DNA of 39,120 bases, taken from positions 1 through 39,120 of IMG/VR virus record IMGVR_UViG_3300017917_001310. One strand, 5' to 3'. The notes beneath the pieces were generated by a model. The model saw nothing but the letters and a program-made list of their open reading frames with translations. It ran no database searches and was not told where the DNA came from. This document shows positions 6,750 to 13,810 of the stretch, piece after piece (position 1 is the stretch's first letter; each line of letters opens with the position of its first letter). The position numbers and the translations under genes were made by a program. This DNA is from a virus.

Positions 6750-6962
6750 ATGAAACGATTCGCTAAACGCTACTATGCTCCTGCTGATTGGAACTTTAAA
6801 GGCAATCATTTGGTAGGGACACAGTGGACAGTGCTGGGTAGTAAGCCGGGAAGCGAGTATGCTGTAACAATGGCAGACAAAGGTTTCGAGTGCAGTTGCA
6901 CAGGCTTTAACTTTCATGGTAAATGTAAGCATGTTATTCAAGTAGTAGAGAGGTTTGATTAA
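6750..6962 (+). CDS. SWIM-type zinc-finger protein (70 aa)
   Basis: The C-terminal half carries the SWIM signature C-x-C-x(n)-C-x-H: residues FECSCTGFNFHGKCKHVIQV. The N-terminal part (KRFAKRYYAPADWNF) is basic and aromatic. SWIM fingers bind DNA or protein; free-standing short versions occur in phages, often near nucleic-acid enzymes. It heads a sigma-70 unit and its stop is directly followed by the exonuclease start, so a joint role in nucleic-acid handling is plausible but inferred. Confidence 0.8.
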   Translation: MKRFAKRYYAPADWNFKGNHLVGTQWTVLGSKPGSEYAVTMADKGFECSCTGFNFHGKCKHVIQVVERFD

Positions 6963-7499
6963 TTGGCGATTCACGCAACGCTAGACTTAGAAACGCTGGA
7001 CACAACGCCTAGCGCAACAGTATTAACAATTGGTGGTGTAAAGTTCAACCCAAACACTGTTGATGAACCGTATGATAAGTTTTATTTTAAACTTAGTATT
7101 GACGAACAAGATCGTCTAGGTCGCACAGTTGGCGACGGAACACTTAAGTGGTGGTCTGAACAAGATCCTGCAATTATGGAAGAAGCATTTGACCAAACAG
7201 ATGCAGTTGGCATCGACGAGTTTCTTAATGCACTCAATAAATGGGTAGTTGGCGTAGATATCTTTTGGGGTCAAGGATACGGGTTCGACTACAATATCCT
7301 AGAAAGCATTTATCGCAGTGTTGAACGACCTATCCCGTGGCAATTTTGGCAAGTTAGAGATAGTAGAACATTGTTTAGTTTGCTAAAAGAAGATCCACGC
7401 AAAAAAATGCAAAAAAGTTTGCACAATGCATATTATGATGCATATTACCAATCTAAAGCAATTCAAATTGCGTATAGTGATTTAGGAGTATCACGATGA
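6963..7499 (+). CDS. DEDD-family 3'-5' exonuclease (T4 DexA / Rv2179c-like)
   Basis: Begins with TTG at 6963 immediately after the previous stop, with AGAGAGG 10-15 bases upstream; the translated start [20 protein letters not shown] is exactly the Exo I motif (D8, E10). Later motifs include [24 protein letters not shown] (Exo II region) and [10 protein letters not shown] (Exo III H-x4-D, DEDDh type). The 178-residue length fits the Rv2179c-like/DexA group, which trims 3' ends of DNA or RNA. It overlaps clpP by four bases. Confidence 0.88.
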   Translation: MAIHATLDLETLDTTPSATVLTIGGVKFNPNTVDEPYDKFYFKLSIDEQDRLGRTVGDGTLKWWSEQDPAIMEEAFDQTDAVGIDEFLNALNKWVVGVDIFWGQGYGFDYNILESIYRSVERPIPWQFWQVRDSRTLFSLLKEDPRKKMQKSLHNAYYDAYYQSKAIQIAYSDLGVSR

Positions 7500-8083
7500 C
7501 ATTAGTGCCTATTGTAATCGACAAAACAAGTCAAGGCGAACGCAGCTACGACATTTACAGTCGTTTGCTGAAAGACCGTGTAGTAATGCTAAATGGTCCT
7601 GTAGAAGATTATAGTGCTAACCTAGTTGTTAGCCAACTTTTGTTTCTAGAAAGCGAAAATCCAGACAAAGATATTACGCTGTATATCAACAGTCCTGGCG
7701 GTGTTATTACTGCAGGTATGAGTATCTATGACACAATGCAATATATCAAGCCGGATGTTGCAACAGTGGTTATGGGTCAAGCATGTAGTATGGGATCATT
7801 CTTGGCGCAAGCAGGTGCTCCAGGAAAACGTTTTGTATTGCCTCACAGTAGAACAATGATTCACCAACCTAGCGGCGGCGCTCGTGGTATGCAAAGTGAC
7901 ATTGAAATTCAATACAAAGAAATCACTGCAATGAAACGTATGTTGACAGAATTATATGTTAAGCATAATACTGCAGGTAAGACCTATGAAGATTTCGAAC
8001 GTGACATGGATCGTGATTATTTTATGACAGCGCATGAAGCTGTTGCATATGGTCTTGCAGATAAAGTTATCGACAAACGATGA
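7496..8083 (+). CDS. clpP: ATP-dependent Clp protease proteolytic subunit
   Basis: A 195-residue, full-length ClpP. The catalytic triad is intact: S98 in [11 protein letters not shown]123 in SRTMIHQP, D174 in [12 protein letters not shown]; the INSPGG oxyanion loop (65-70) is also present. ClpP forms a double heptamer that degrades proteins delivered by ClpA or ClpX. No Clp ATPase is in this window, so a host unfoldase or self-assembly of phage subunits would be needed. Phage clpP genes are known in marine viruses and could redirect host proteolysis or process virion proteins. Starts by ATG overlapping the exonuclease stop. Confidence 0.95.
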   Translation: MTLVPIVIDKTSQGERSYDIYSRLLKDRVVMLNGPVEDYSANLVVSQLLFLESENPDKDITLYINSPGGVITAGMSIYDTMQYIKPDVATVVMGQACSMGSFLAQAGAPGKRFVLPHSRTMIHQPSGGARGMQSDIEIQYKEITAMKRMLTELYVKHNTAGKTYEDFERDMDRDYFMTAHEAVAYGLADKVIDKR

Positions 8084-8157
8084 TAAGTAATACAAGTGGA
8101 CTAGGTGTTCGACCCACTATAAACATTCCGCACACTCCGTATTGCAAAGGAGTATAA
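8080..8157 (+). CDS. Possible 25-aa coupling peptide between clpP and the QueD-like gene
   Basis: ATG at 8080 overlaps the clpP stop (ATGA) and reads [20 protein letters not shown] then YCKGV, ending one base before the next ATG at 8159. The next gene's ribosome-binding site lies inside it, and ACTCC (about 8134-8138) can pair with that GGAGT. It may be a translated leader that opens the site, or a chance frame. Confidence 0.35.
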   Translation: MISNTSGLGVRPTINIPHTPYCKGV

Positions 8158-8158
8158 A

Positions 8159-8635
8159 ATGGCAAAAAAATACGTATCGACTAAAACTTACAGACAAATC
8201 GCACCTTGTGCATACCGTCAGTGGAGAGCTGGCAGTCACTGCAATCAAATACATGGTTATGCATTTAGCTTTCATTTTGAATTCGAAACTGATGAACTAG
8301 ATGCTAGAAATTGGGCTATGGATTACGGCGGTCTAAAACCGCTAAAAGGTTTACTAGAAGATTGGTTTGACCATACGCTGCTAGTAGCCGAAGATGATCC
8401 GATGAAGGATGAATTGTTGCGCCTAGGCGAACTAGGACTTGCTAAGATTACAATGGTAAGTAAAACCGGTTGCGAAGGCATCGCAGAGTTTCTCTACGAA
8501 TATATCAATACGATTTTCTTACCAAGCTATGGCGAAGGTAATCGCTTGTGGTGCTCACGTGTAGAAGTGCGTGAAACTGATAGCAATATGGCTTATCGCC
8601 AAGGACATCGTGAAGATGGGGAATTTGCCTCTTAA
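8159..8635 (+). CDS. 6-pyruvoyl-tetrahydropterin synthase / QueD-like protein
   Basis: The 158 residues follow the QueD/PTPS fold: SHCNQIHGYAFSFHFEFE (27-44), a DYGGLKPLKGLLEDWFDHTL block (about 55-75), the TGCEGIAEFLYEYI helix and the C-terminal VRETDSNMAYRQ. In typical QueD the zinc ligands are the His of an AAHR segment and the two His of HGH. Here those positions read AYR and HGY, so two ligands look replaced by Tyr, while C28 and the E of RET are kept. Such HGY variants are known in marine phages. It may make a modified pterin or 7-deazaguanine precursor, or have changed chemistry. No QueC, QueE or QueF is in this window. AAAGGAG precedes the ATG. Confidence 0.8.
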   Translation: MAKKYVSTKTYRQIAPCAYRQWRAGSHCNQIHGYAFSFHFEFETDELDARNWAMDYGGLKPLKGLLEDWFDHTLLVAEDDPMKDELLRLGELGLAKITMVSKTGCEGIAEFLYEYINTIFLPSYGEGNRLWCSRVEVRETDSNMAYRQGHREDGEFAS

Positions 8636-8882
8636 TTTAGAGTGGTGTGCTAATTGGCAGCAAGACGACAAGTTTTACTGCACAATGTTTATCAAAGAAA
8701 ATTATTTTAATAGGACAGCCTTCGTAAAATTACTAAACAGTCAGTTTGGTGAAAATTACGGAGGCTGGCGCTATGACCATCAGAGACACGGGATAGAAGT
8801 ATGGTTCAGGGAATACGAAAATATGCTGACATTCAAAATGTTAACACAGACCACAGACTTGGACGAATTGTCGAAAATTTAA
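8616..8882 (+). CDS. Small protein of the FKLxW paralogue family
   Basis: ATG at 8616 overlaps the previous gene by 20 bases. The product (MGNLPLNLEWCANWQQDDKF) ends its globular part in VWFREYENMLTFKMLTQTTD, resembling a C-terminal motif (aromatic-x-x-x-E/D-x-x-x-x-F-K-h) shared with the genes at 34891, 35319, 35534, 36022 and 36523. Function unknown. The overlapping DUF59 gene starts inside it by 82 bases. Confidence 0.6.
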   Translation: MGNLPLNLEWCANWQQDDKFYCTMFIKENYFNRTAFVKLLNSQFGENYGGWRYDHQRHGIEVWFREYENMLTFKMLTQTTDLDELSKI

Positions 8883-9148
8883 AAGAAGTGTATGATCCGG
8901 AAATCAGTGTTAACATTTACGATCTCGGGTTAATTTACAATATTAAGATTTTCGAAGATAAGTGTTATATTTTGATGAGCCTTACTAGTCCGTTTTGCCC
9001 TAGTGCAGATGAAATCGTAATGGATGTAAGGCATGCTGCACTGTCTGTAGATACTATTATCGATGCAGATGTGGAAATAACATTTACCCCGGAATGGGGT
9101 CCGGACAAAATGAGCGAAGATGCTAAACTAATTTTAGGTATAGATTGA
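8801..9148 (+). CDS. DUF59/MIP18 (SufT-like) iron-sulfur assembly protein
   Basis: The core LKEVYDPEISVNIYDLGLIY (28-47) is the diagnostic MIP18/SufT signature, followed by CPSADEIVMDVRHAAL and the C-terminal FTPEWGPDKMSEDAK, all matching stand-alone DUF59 proteins of about 100 residues. SufT/MIP18 proteins help mature Fe-S proteins. A ferredoxin and an IscA-type carrier lie within 1.5 kb, so a phage-encoded Fe-S package is likely. The first 15-20 residues overlap the previous gene and the exact start is uncertain; no ATG lies nearer the domain. Confidence 0.88.
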   Translation: MVQGIRKYADIQNVNTDHRLGRIVENLKEVYDPEISVNIYDLGLIYNIKIFEDKCYILMSLTSPFCPSADEIVMDVRHAALSVDTIIDADVEITFTPEWGPDKMSEDAKLILGID

Positions 9149-9160
9149 TAGGAAAGTATT

Positions 9161-9484
9161 ATGGGGTTATTTGATAGTATAAAAAAAATGTTCGGAATAA
9201 ACGAGCAAAGCAAACACGAAGGCGTAGTTAACGATACGCTAATTCTTACAGCAAAAGAGCGTGTGCTTAACAATGAAAATACAGTTGCAACTGAGCCGTT
9301 AATTATAAAGCCAACTACTAAAAAAAGTAATACAACTGATTTGTTTACGCAATCCGATTTACAAAAATTATCTAAACAACAACTTGTTGAACTTGGTAAT
9401 GAAAAATTTGGAATTGAAATGAGTATGAGACGCAAAAAAGAAGATCTGATCGAAGAATTCTTGATTGCACAACAAAAGGTATAA
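9161..9484 (+). CDS. Rho-N / SAP-like small protein (107 aa)
   Basis: A short amphipathic start ([16 protein letters not shown]), a variable linker, then a C-terminal helical domain (about 66-105) reading [20 protein letters not shown] and [13 protein letters not shown]. This fits the Rho N-terminal/SAP-like fold, which binds nucleic acid; as a 40-residue end domain it is often attached to phage proteins. It sits between DUF59 and ferredoxin genes with short gaps. Role unknown; domain call is moderate. Confidence 0.7.
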   Translation: MGLFDSIKKMFGINEQSKHEGVVNDTLILTAKERVLNNENTVATEPLIIKPTTKKSNTTDLFTQSDLQKLSKQQLVELGNEKFGIEMSMRRKKEDLIEEFLIAQQKV

Positions 9485-9486
9485 TA

Positions 9487-9831
9487 ATGACATACATAGT
9501 TGATGATGCATGTATTAAATGCAAATACACAGATTGCGTAGCAGTATGTCCAGTTGATTGCTTTTACGAAGGCGAAAACATGTTGGTCATTAATCCAGAC
9601 GAGTGTATTGATTGCGGCGTATGCGAGCCTGAATGTCCTGCAGGCGCAATTAAACCAGATACAGAGCCCAGTGCTAAAGAATGGATCGAGTTTAATAAAA
9701 AGTATAGTGATCTGTGGCCTAACATTACTCAGCAAAAGGATTCACTTCCAGATGCTAAAGAATGGGACCCGACCAAAGGTTACGAAGGCGGCAGTAAACT
9801 ACACTTGTTAAGCGAGAACCCGGGTAGTTAA
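9487..9831 (+). CDS. fdxA: 7Fe-8S ferredoxin (FdxA type)
   Basis: All the cluster cysteines of Azotobacter FdI-type 7Fe ferredoxins are present: C9, C17 and C21 in [17 protein letters not shown], then C40, C43, C46 and C50 in [11 protein letters not shown]. The usual [18 protein letters not shown] core and a C-terminal extension are intact (114 residues). It should carry one [3Fe-4S] and one [4Fe-4S] cluster and act as a low-potential electron carrier in the cytoplasm. Partner in the phage is not evident. The gene lies in a run with DUF59 and an A-type carrier. Confidence 0.95.
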   Translation: MTYIVDDACIKCKYTDCVAVCPVDCFYEGENMLVINPDECIDCGVCEPECPAGAIKPDTEPSAKEWIEFNKKYSDLWPNITQQKDSLPDAKEWDPTKGYEGGSKLHLLSENPGS

Positions 9832-9832
9832 C

Positions 9833-9860
9833 TATAAATACTTCCGAGAGGGAGTATTTA
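9833..9860 (+). promoter_or_regulatory. Late-type promoter overlapping a ribosome-binding-site hairpin
   Basis: TATAAATA (9833-9840), the exact T4 late octamer, overlaps the left arm of an 11-bp stem: 9835-9845 pairs with 9850-9860 (one T-G wobble) around a GAGA tetraloop of the GNRA class. The loop and right arm contain the GAGGGAG ribosome-binding site for the ATG at 9864. Read-through RNA should hide the site; a late transcript starting about six bases past the octamer would lose most of the left arm. Confidence 0.65.
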
Positions 9861-9863
9861 GAC

Positions 9864-10286
9864 ATGACAACACCATCATTATACAGTTACCGTGTGAAAT
9901 CAGTTGAGCGAGTAGTAGACGGAGATACATTCGATTGCATTTTAGATTTAGGATTTAACGTTTTGTTAGCAGCTAGAGTTAGAATGGCAGGGGTTGATAC
10001 ACCAGAAAGTAGAACCGCAGATGACGAGGAAAAAGTTTTCGGTTTACTATCAAAAGAATGGCTTAAAAATAACTTACACGGCACTGTTATTATTACTACA
10101 CAAGTTGAAAAAGAAAATGAAAAATTTGGTAGAGTATTAGGAACAGTTTATGCAAACGGAAAGAATCTTAATCAAGCAATGATTCAAGAAAATATGGCAG
10201 TTGCGTATTCTGGTCAAAACAAGGATGATGTTCAAGCAGAGCATCATAAAAACAGAGTAATATTAAAAGAAAAAGGCTTAGTATGA
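9864..10286 (+). CDS. Thermonuclease (staphylococcal nuclease-like)
   Basis: The SNase fold is clear over the whole 140 residues: VERVVDGDTFDCIL (14-27) with the calcium-binding Asp, ARVRMAGVDTPESR (36-49) with catalytic Arg and Asp-x-x-Glu, and KFGRVLGTVY with the second Arg. No signal peptide is present, so it should act in the cytoplasm, cleaving DNA or RNA to nucleotides, perhaps host DNA late in infection or as part of recycling. A TATAAATA late-type promoter and RBS-masking hairpin precede it, implying delayed expression of a potentially toxic nuclease. Confidence 0.93.
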   Translation: MTTPSLYSYRVKSVERVVDGDTFDCILDLGFNVLLAARVRMAGVDTPESRTADDEEKVFGLLSKEWLKNNLHGTVIITTQVEKENEKFGRVLGTVYANGKNLNQAMIQENMAVAYSGQNKDDVQAEHHKNRVILKEKGLV

Positions 10287-10591
10287 TTTTAAATATTACA
10301 CCTAGCGCCCGTGATTACTTGTCTAAGATGACACTTGACAACGGGCGCAAGTATGTATACTTAAATGTCAGAGGAGGCGGTTGTAGTGGTTTCAAATACG
10401 AATGGAATTTCACTGACGATACTTCCAAAGGCACAGTCATTGATAACTTGTTAGTGTTAGATGCAATGGCTGAAATGTTTGTTTTTGGTTGCACTGTAGA
10501 TTATGTTCGTGAATTAGGCGGTAGTTATCTAACAGTAAAAAATCCAAACGCCACAGCGCAATGTGGTTGTGGTGAAAGTTTTGCCGTCTGA
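10283..10591 (+). CDS. A-type iron-sulfur carrier (IscA/HesB/ErpA family)
   Basis: The 102-residue protein has the three A-type cysteines: C35 in GGGCSGFKYEW and C97/C99 in AQCGCGESF. The start MILNITPSARDYLSKM matches the family N-terminus. A-type carriers hold and hand on [2Fe-2S] or [4Fe-4S] clusters to apoproteins. Homologues are known in several marine phages. ATGA overlap with the nuclease means it is co-translated from the same late transcript. Confidence 0.93.
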   Translation: MILNITPSARDYLSKMTLDNGRKYVYLNVRGGGCSGFKYEWNFTDDTSKGTVIDNLLVLDAMAEMFVFGCTVDYVRELGGSYLTVKNPNATAQCGCGESFAV

Positions 10592-10602
10592 GGAGTAAAT
10601 TC

Positions 10603-10785
10603 ATGGCATTGAACAGTATCGAAATGAATACACTAGCTAATTTAGAGAGCGAATTATCTCATTTTAAATTAGTCAATGGACACGCTAAAGAACGATACGG
10701 AATTAATGATAATGAATCTTCCATAGTTTTAAAATATATGGAAAATAGAATAAAAGAACTAAAAGCAAAAAAAGAACAAAGATGA
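10603..10785 (+). CDS. Small helical hypothetical protein (60 aa)
   Basis: MALNSIEMNTLANLESELSH and a basic end (NRIKELKAKKEQR) suggest a coiled-coil pair of helices. GAGGAG precedes the ATG. Next gene follows after seven bases. No domain recognised. Confidence 0.7.
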   Translation: MALNSIEMNTLANLESELSHFKLVNGHAKERYGINDNESSIVLKYMENRIKELKAKKEQR

Positions 10786-10792
10786 GGAAACA

Positions 10793-11200
10793 ATGACAAA
10801 AAAAGTAGATCTAAATGCATACACTGACTTTGTAAAAGCAGTAACAAGTGATGCAAGCAATGATCTAGAAGCACTGATTGTGCGACTACGTGAACTAAAT
10901 GAAACTGTAAACATTGCACTATTGATGACAGGTGGCACTGGGCTTGCTAGCGAAGGCGGCGAGTTTAACGAAATTATTAAAAAGTGTGTATTTCAAGGTA
11001 AGCCTATGAACGATGAAACAATCTTTCATATGAAGCGTGAACTCGGGGACATTGCTTGGTATTTTGTAAGTGCATGTCGTGCAATCGGTGAAGACCCGAA
11101 CGAAGTATTAGCAGAAAATGTTCGTAAACTCGAATCACGATATCCAGGAGGATCGTTTGATGTTTACTATTCAGAAAACCGTAAGGAAGGGGATCTATGA
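10793..11200 (+). CDS. MazG-like nucleotide pyrophosphohydrolase
   Basis: The EExx(12-28)ExxD core of the all-alpha NTP-PPase superfamily is seen as GLASEGGEFNEIIKKC (43-58) and KRELGDIAWYFVSAC (about 79-93), followed by the typical NVRKLESRYPGG tail. Such enzymes cut (d)NTPs to NMP and pyrophosphate. Phage MazG proteins of about 135 residues are common in marine myoviruses and may trim host nucleotide pools for phage DNA synthesis. AGGAAACA precedes the ATG; overlaps the next gene by four bases. Confidence 0.92.
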   Translation: MTKKVDLNAYTDFVKAVTSDASNDLEALIVRLRELNETVNIALLMTGGTGLASEGGEFNEIIKKCVFQGKPMNDETIFHMKRELGDIAWYFVSACRAIGEDPNEVLAENVRKLESRYPGGSFDVYYSENRKEGDL

Positions 11201-11880
11201 ACACTCGTGTTATGACTGGTGCAGTCTACGATGATGCACTAAGAACTTTTATGCTTGCTCTTTATAACTACACTGCCGCAGGCTTGGCTATTAGTGGTGC
11301 AGTTGCATATATTACATTTGCTAGCGGTGCATTAGCAAGTATGGGCGCATTGCTATGGCTTTTTGTATTTGCTCCGCTTGGTATGATTCTATACTATAGT
11401 TTTGCAGGACGCAATTGGAGTTTTGCAACTACAAGACTGTTTTACTATGCGTTCACTGCTGTAATGGGCGTAAGCCTTAGCACTATTTTTGCTATCTATA
11501 CTGCCGCAAGTATTGCTCAAGTATTTTTTATTACTGCAGCAACCTTTGCAAGTGCTAGCTTGTATGGATACACTACTAAGAAGGATCTTTCCGGTTGGGG
11601 AAGTTTTCTTATCATAGGACTTGTTGGTATTATTATTGCAAGCCTGGTTAACATTTTCTTACAGTCAAGTGCATTGCAATTTGCTGTAAGTATTATTGGT
11701 GTCATCATCTTTACTGGTTTTACTGCTTATGATACGCAGACAGCCAAAACAGTGTTTATCCGTGGTAGAATGAGCGCAGAAGAAACTGCTAAGTTTGCAA
11801 TTGAAATGGCACTCAATCTATATCTCAATTTCATTAACTTGTTCCAAATGCTATTGAGTCTGCTTGGGAACAGAGAATAA
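11197..11880 (+). CDS. Bax inhibitor-1 / YccA family integral membrane protein
   Basis: Seven hydrophobic helices span the 227 residues. Recognised features are the N-terminal MLALYNYTAAGLAISGAVAY, the central FYYAFTAVMGVSLSTIF and the C-terminal FTAYDTQTAK motif with acidic residues that form the di-aspartyl pH sensor in BsYetJ. Bacterial BI-1 (YccA, YbhL) proteins are calcium-leak channels or modulators of the FtsH protease. A phage copy could protect FtsH targets or change membrane ion flow; that is inference. It overlaps mazG by four bases. Confidence 0.9.
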   Translation: MNTRVMTGAVYDDALRTFMLALYNYTAAGLAISGAVAYITFASGALASMGALLWLFVFAPLGMILYYSFAGRNWSFATTRLFYYAFTAVMGVSLSTIFAIYTAASIAQVFFITAATFASASLYGYTTKKDLSGWGSFLIIGLVGIIIASLVNIFLQSSALQFAVSIIGVIIFTGFTAYDTQTAKTVFIRGRMSAEETAKFAIEMALNLYLNFINLFQMLLSLLGNRE

Positions 11881-11888
11881 GGTATATT

Positions 11889-12155
11889 ATGGATCCGATT
11901 ATAGGACAAATTATCGAAACAGCGTTTAGCTGGGAAATGCAAGACTGGGCGTTGTGCGACGGCAGACTGATGCAGATCAACCAATATCAAGCACTTTACT
12001 CATTGTTAGGAATTCGTTATGGTGGCGACGGACACACTACATTTGCGTTGCCAGATGAAAGACCAAAAGACGCAACCGGTAAACCGATTCCTTGGGACCC
12101 GAATAAACCAGTAAAGCAAATAGCGTTGCTTGGTTATTATCCAATGCGTCCATAA
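11889..12155 (+). CDS. Short phage tail-collar domain protein (88 aa)
   Basis: The sequence has the tail-collar/MdpB signature: PIIGQIIETAFSWEMQDWAL, CDGRLMQINQYQALYSLLG and RYGGDGHTTFALPDERP. Full-length relatives are 150-200 residues; this one retains little beyond the collar domain and ends soon after. It is probably a minor receptor-binding or fibre-tip component. It is located in a metabolic stretch, eight bases after the BI-1 gene, and is closed by a strong terminator. Confidence 0.9.
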   Translation: MDPIIGQIIETAFSWEMQDWALCDGRLMQINQYQALYSLLGIRYGGDGHTTFALPDERPKDATGKPIPWDPNKPVKQIALLGYYPMRP

Positions 12156-12158
12156 GAG

Positions 12159-12191
12159 AAATTATCACGCATCTAAGATGCGTGATAATTT
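12159..12191. terminator. Bidirectional intrinsic terminator
   Basis: A perfect 15-bp stem AAATTATCACGCATC (12159-12173) and GATGCGTGATAATTT (12177-12191) with a 3-base TAA loop. It separates the convergent tail-collar and lipase genes; flanking A/T runs give polarity in both directions. Confidence 0.9.
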
Positions 12192-12197
12192 TATGAC

Positions 12198-12977
12198 TTA
12201 ATACTGAATATGCTCCATACCTTTAGCATATACTTCTAAATAGGTAACATAATTTTTCATACTATGATCGCTAAAATTGTCGATCTTACCTTGTTTAATA
12301 CCCATTAGTATGCCACGTATACGATCTTTAAATCGCTGCCATGTAGTGTGTTGTCTTACATTGCCAAATGCATTTAAGTAATGTTCTTCGCCGTCATGTA
12401 TGTATCCTAAAAAGGCTGGCGGCACTTGCGTTACAATATCGTTGTTGTTGACCCAGCGATGGTGCTTAACAGTCAAACTATTAACAAATGTTCTCCACCC
12501 TACACGGGGCGATCCGTAAGTATATAATTCTTCTACTGTTGGCATGATCGGATCGTTTTCACAACGGCTTGCCATAATAGTTGCCATTGCTGCACCTAAA
12601 CTATGACCACAGAACCATGCTTTTCTTGTTTTACCGACTTCGTGTAAATCTTCTTTTATTAACGGCCATAAGTCATCCACTTCACGTTTAAATCCTTTGT
12701 GAACTCGGCCGAATGTTTCTGATCTAACAGGTGCTGCTCGTAAGTCTGCTTTAAGATCATTCCATTGTGTTGGTTGTGTTCCTCTACATGCAATTACAAT
12801 ATCTGTGTCGTTCATAAAACGGTATGCTTGGGCACCGTCTACATTATAAAATTCGACTGTTGTGAATCCTAGTTTATTTGCTTCTGTTACTACAGTTTCT
12901 TGATCGTCGTCGTAAGCTATACTCGCTAGTCTAGCGAATAATAGACTTCGACTAGCGAAATCTAGTTCATTAATCAT
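12198..12977 (-). CDS. Class 3 lipase (alpha/beta hydrolase)
   Basis: The 259-residue product has the lipase GxSxG elbow WFCGHSLGAA with nucleophile S126, the downstream TYGSPRVGW strand, NNNDIVTQVPP (catalytic Asp) and DHSMKNYVTYLE (catalytic His), in the order of the class 3 (triacylglycerol) lipases. No signal peptide. The start at 12977 is chosen because AGGAG lies eight bases upstream; a GTG three codons earlier is possible. A phage lipase may attack host membrane lipid at lysis or act on stored lipid. A late-type octamer and an RBS hairpin precede it, similar to the pattern at the thermonuclease gene. Confidence 0.9.
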   Translation of the reverse strand: MINELDFASRSLLFARLASIAYDDDQETVVTEANKLGFTTVEFYNVDGAQAYRFMNDTDIVIACRGTQPTQWNDLKADLRAAPVRSETFGRVHKGFKREVDDLWPLIKEDLHEVGKTRKAWFCGHSLGAAMATIMASRCENDPIMPTVEELYTYGSPRVGWRTFVNSLTVKHHRWVNNNDIVTQVPPAFLGYIHDGEEHYLNAFGNVRQHTTWQRFKDRIRGILMGIKQGKIDNFSDHSMKNYVTYLEVYAKGMEHIQY

Positions 12978-13016
12978 GGTTGTCACTCCTACTCAAAAAT
13001 ATTTATTGACAACCAT
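12976..13016 (-). promoter_or_regulatory. Late-type promoter inside a hairpin that masks the lipase start
   Basis: Read on the minus strand, a perfect 10-bp repeat ATGGTTGTCA (13016-13007) pairs with TGACAACCAT (12985-12976), which includes the first two bases of the lipase ATG. The 21-base loop holds the end of AATAAATA (complement of 13000-13007) and the AGGAG site. A late transcript begun downstream of the octamer lacks the first arm and so leaves the start free; transcripts from further upstream would be masked. Confidence 0.6.
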
Positions 13017-13034
13017 ATAAAAACACCATATATT
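13006..13034 (+). promoter_or_regulatory. Sigma-70 promoter for the sugar-dehydrogenase group
   Basis: TTGACA (13006-13011), 17 bp, TATATT (13029-13034). It diverges from, and its -35 overlaps, the lipase control hairpin, so early and late transcription from this intergenic stretch may interfere. Confidence 0.75.
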
Positions 13035-13054
13035 AAAGTATAAGAGGTAGCCGT

Positions 13055-13810
13055 ATGAATATAACTATTGCAGGTATTGGCTCGGTAGGTTTAGCACACC
13101 AGGCTGTATTAACTGATTTTTTTAAAGTAAACATGTATGATCCCTATAAAGGTTTTAACGACATCGGCAACCCCGATGGTGTTATTATTTGTGTTAGCAC
13201 TCCTTCGAATGATGATGGATCATGCAATTATCAAAATGTGATAGATGTTATTGCAAAAGTTAAGGAAACAACGCCTGTTCTCATCAAAAGCACAATTAGT
13301 ATAGAAGGTTGGCAAGACATACGACAGCGTTTCGCTTCTCATCTGTTAGCATTTAGCCCAGAGTTTCTAAGATCCAACACTGCAACAGAGGATCTACAAA
13401 ACACTAGACATATGTATATTGCAGGTGACCAACCTGGTTTCTGGCATGCCGTTTTTAGGCTAGCACATGATGATCCTTCATTTGTTACAGAAGTTGCAAT
13501 AGCAGAAGAATTAATTCTTGCTAAGTATTTTCGTAATAGTTTTTTAGCAACAAAAGTAACATTCTTTAACCAAATGTTTGATTTGTGCAATGCTATGGGT
13601 ATAGATTATAATGTAGTTTCGCATTTGGTATCTGCCGACAACCGAATCGGAAACAGTCATACTAGAGTTACCGAAGAGCGTGGATACGGCGGGCATTGTT
13701 TTCCTAAAGATACTGCAGCCATTGTAAACACTGCAAAATCAGTTGGTGTTGAATTAGAGCTAATTAATAGTAGTATTAAATACAACGAACGCATTAGGAA
13801 ACAACAATAA
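13055..13810 (+). CDS. Compact UDP-glucose/GDP-mannose dehydrogenase-like protein
   Basis: An N-terminal Rossmann fold (ITIAGIGSVGLAHQAVL, 3-19), the substrate loop VIICVSTPSNDDGS (about 43-56), SPEFLRSNTATEDL and the catalytic cysteine loop GYGGHCFPKD (about 211-220) are all present. Host enzymes are 390-450 residues with a second Rossmann C-terminal domain; this one stops at 251 and lacks that domain. It may still oxidise a UDP-sugar with a second subunit or serve in glycosylation of capsule or phage DNA/virion. AGAGGTAG precedes the ATG. Confidence 0.88.
   Translation: MNITIAGIGSVGLAHQAVLTDFFKVNMYDPYKGFNDIGNPDGVIICVSTPSNDDGSCNYQNVIDVIAKVKETTPVLIKSTISIEGWQDIRQRFASHLLAFSPEFLRSNTATEDLQNTRHMYIAGDQPGFWHAVFRLAHDDPSFVTEVAIAEELILAKYFRNSFLATKVTFFNQMFDLCNAMGIDYNVVSHLVSADNRIGNSHTRVTEERGYGGHCFPKDTAAIVNTAKSVGVELELINSSIKYNERIRKQQ

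Noticed and set aside
8965-9735. Long minus-strand frame (256 codons) across the DUF59, Rho-N and ferredoxin genes
   Set aside because: It is antisense to three well-supported genes, is rich in Cys/Ser/Ile as expected of a shadow frame, and has no ribosome-binding site.
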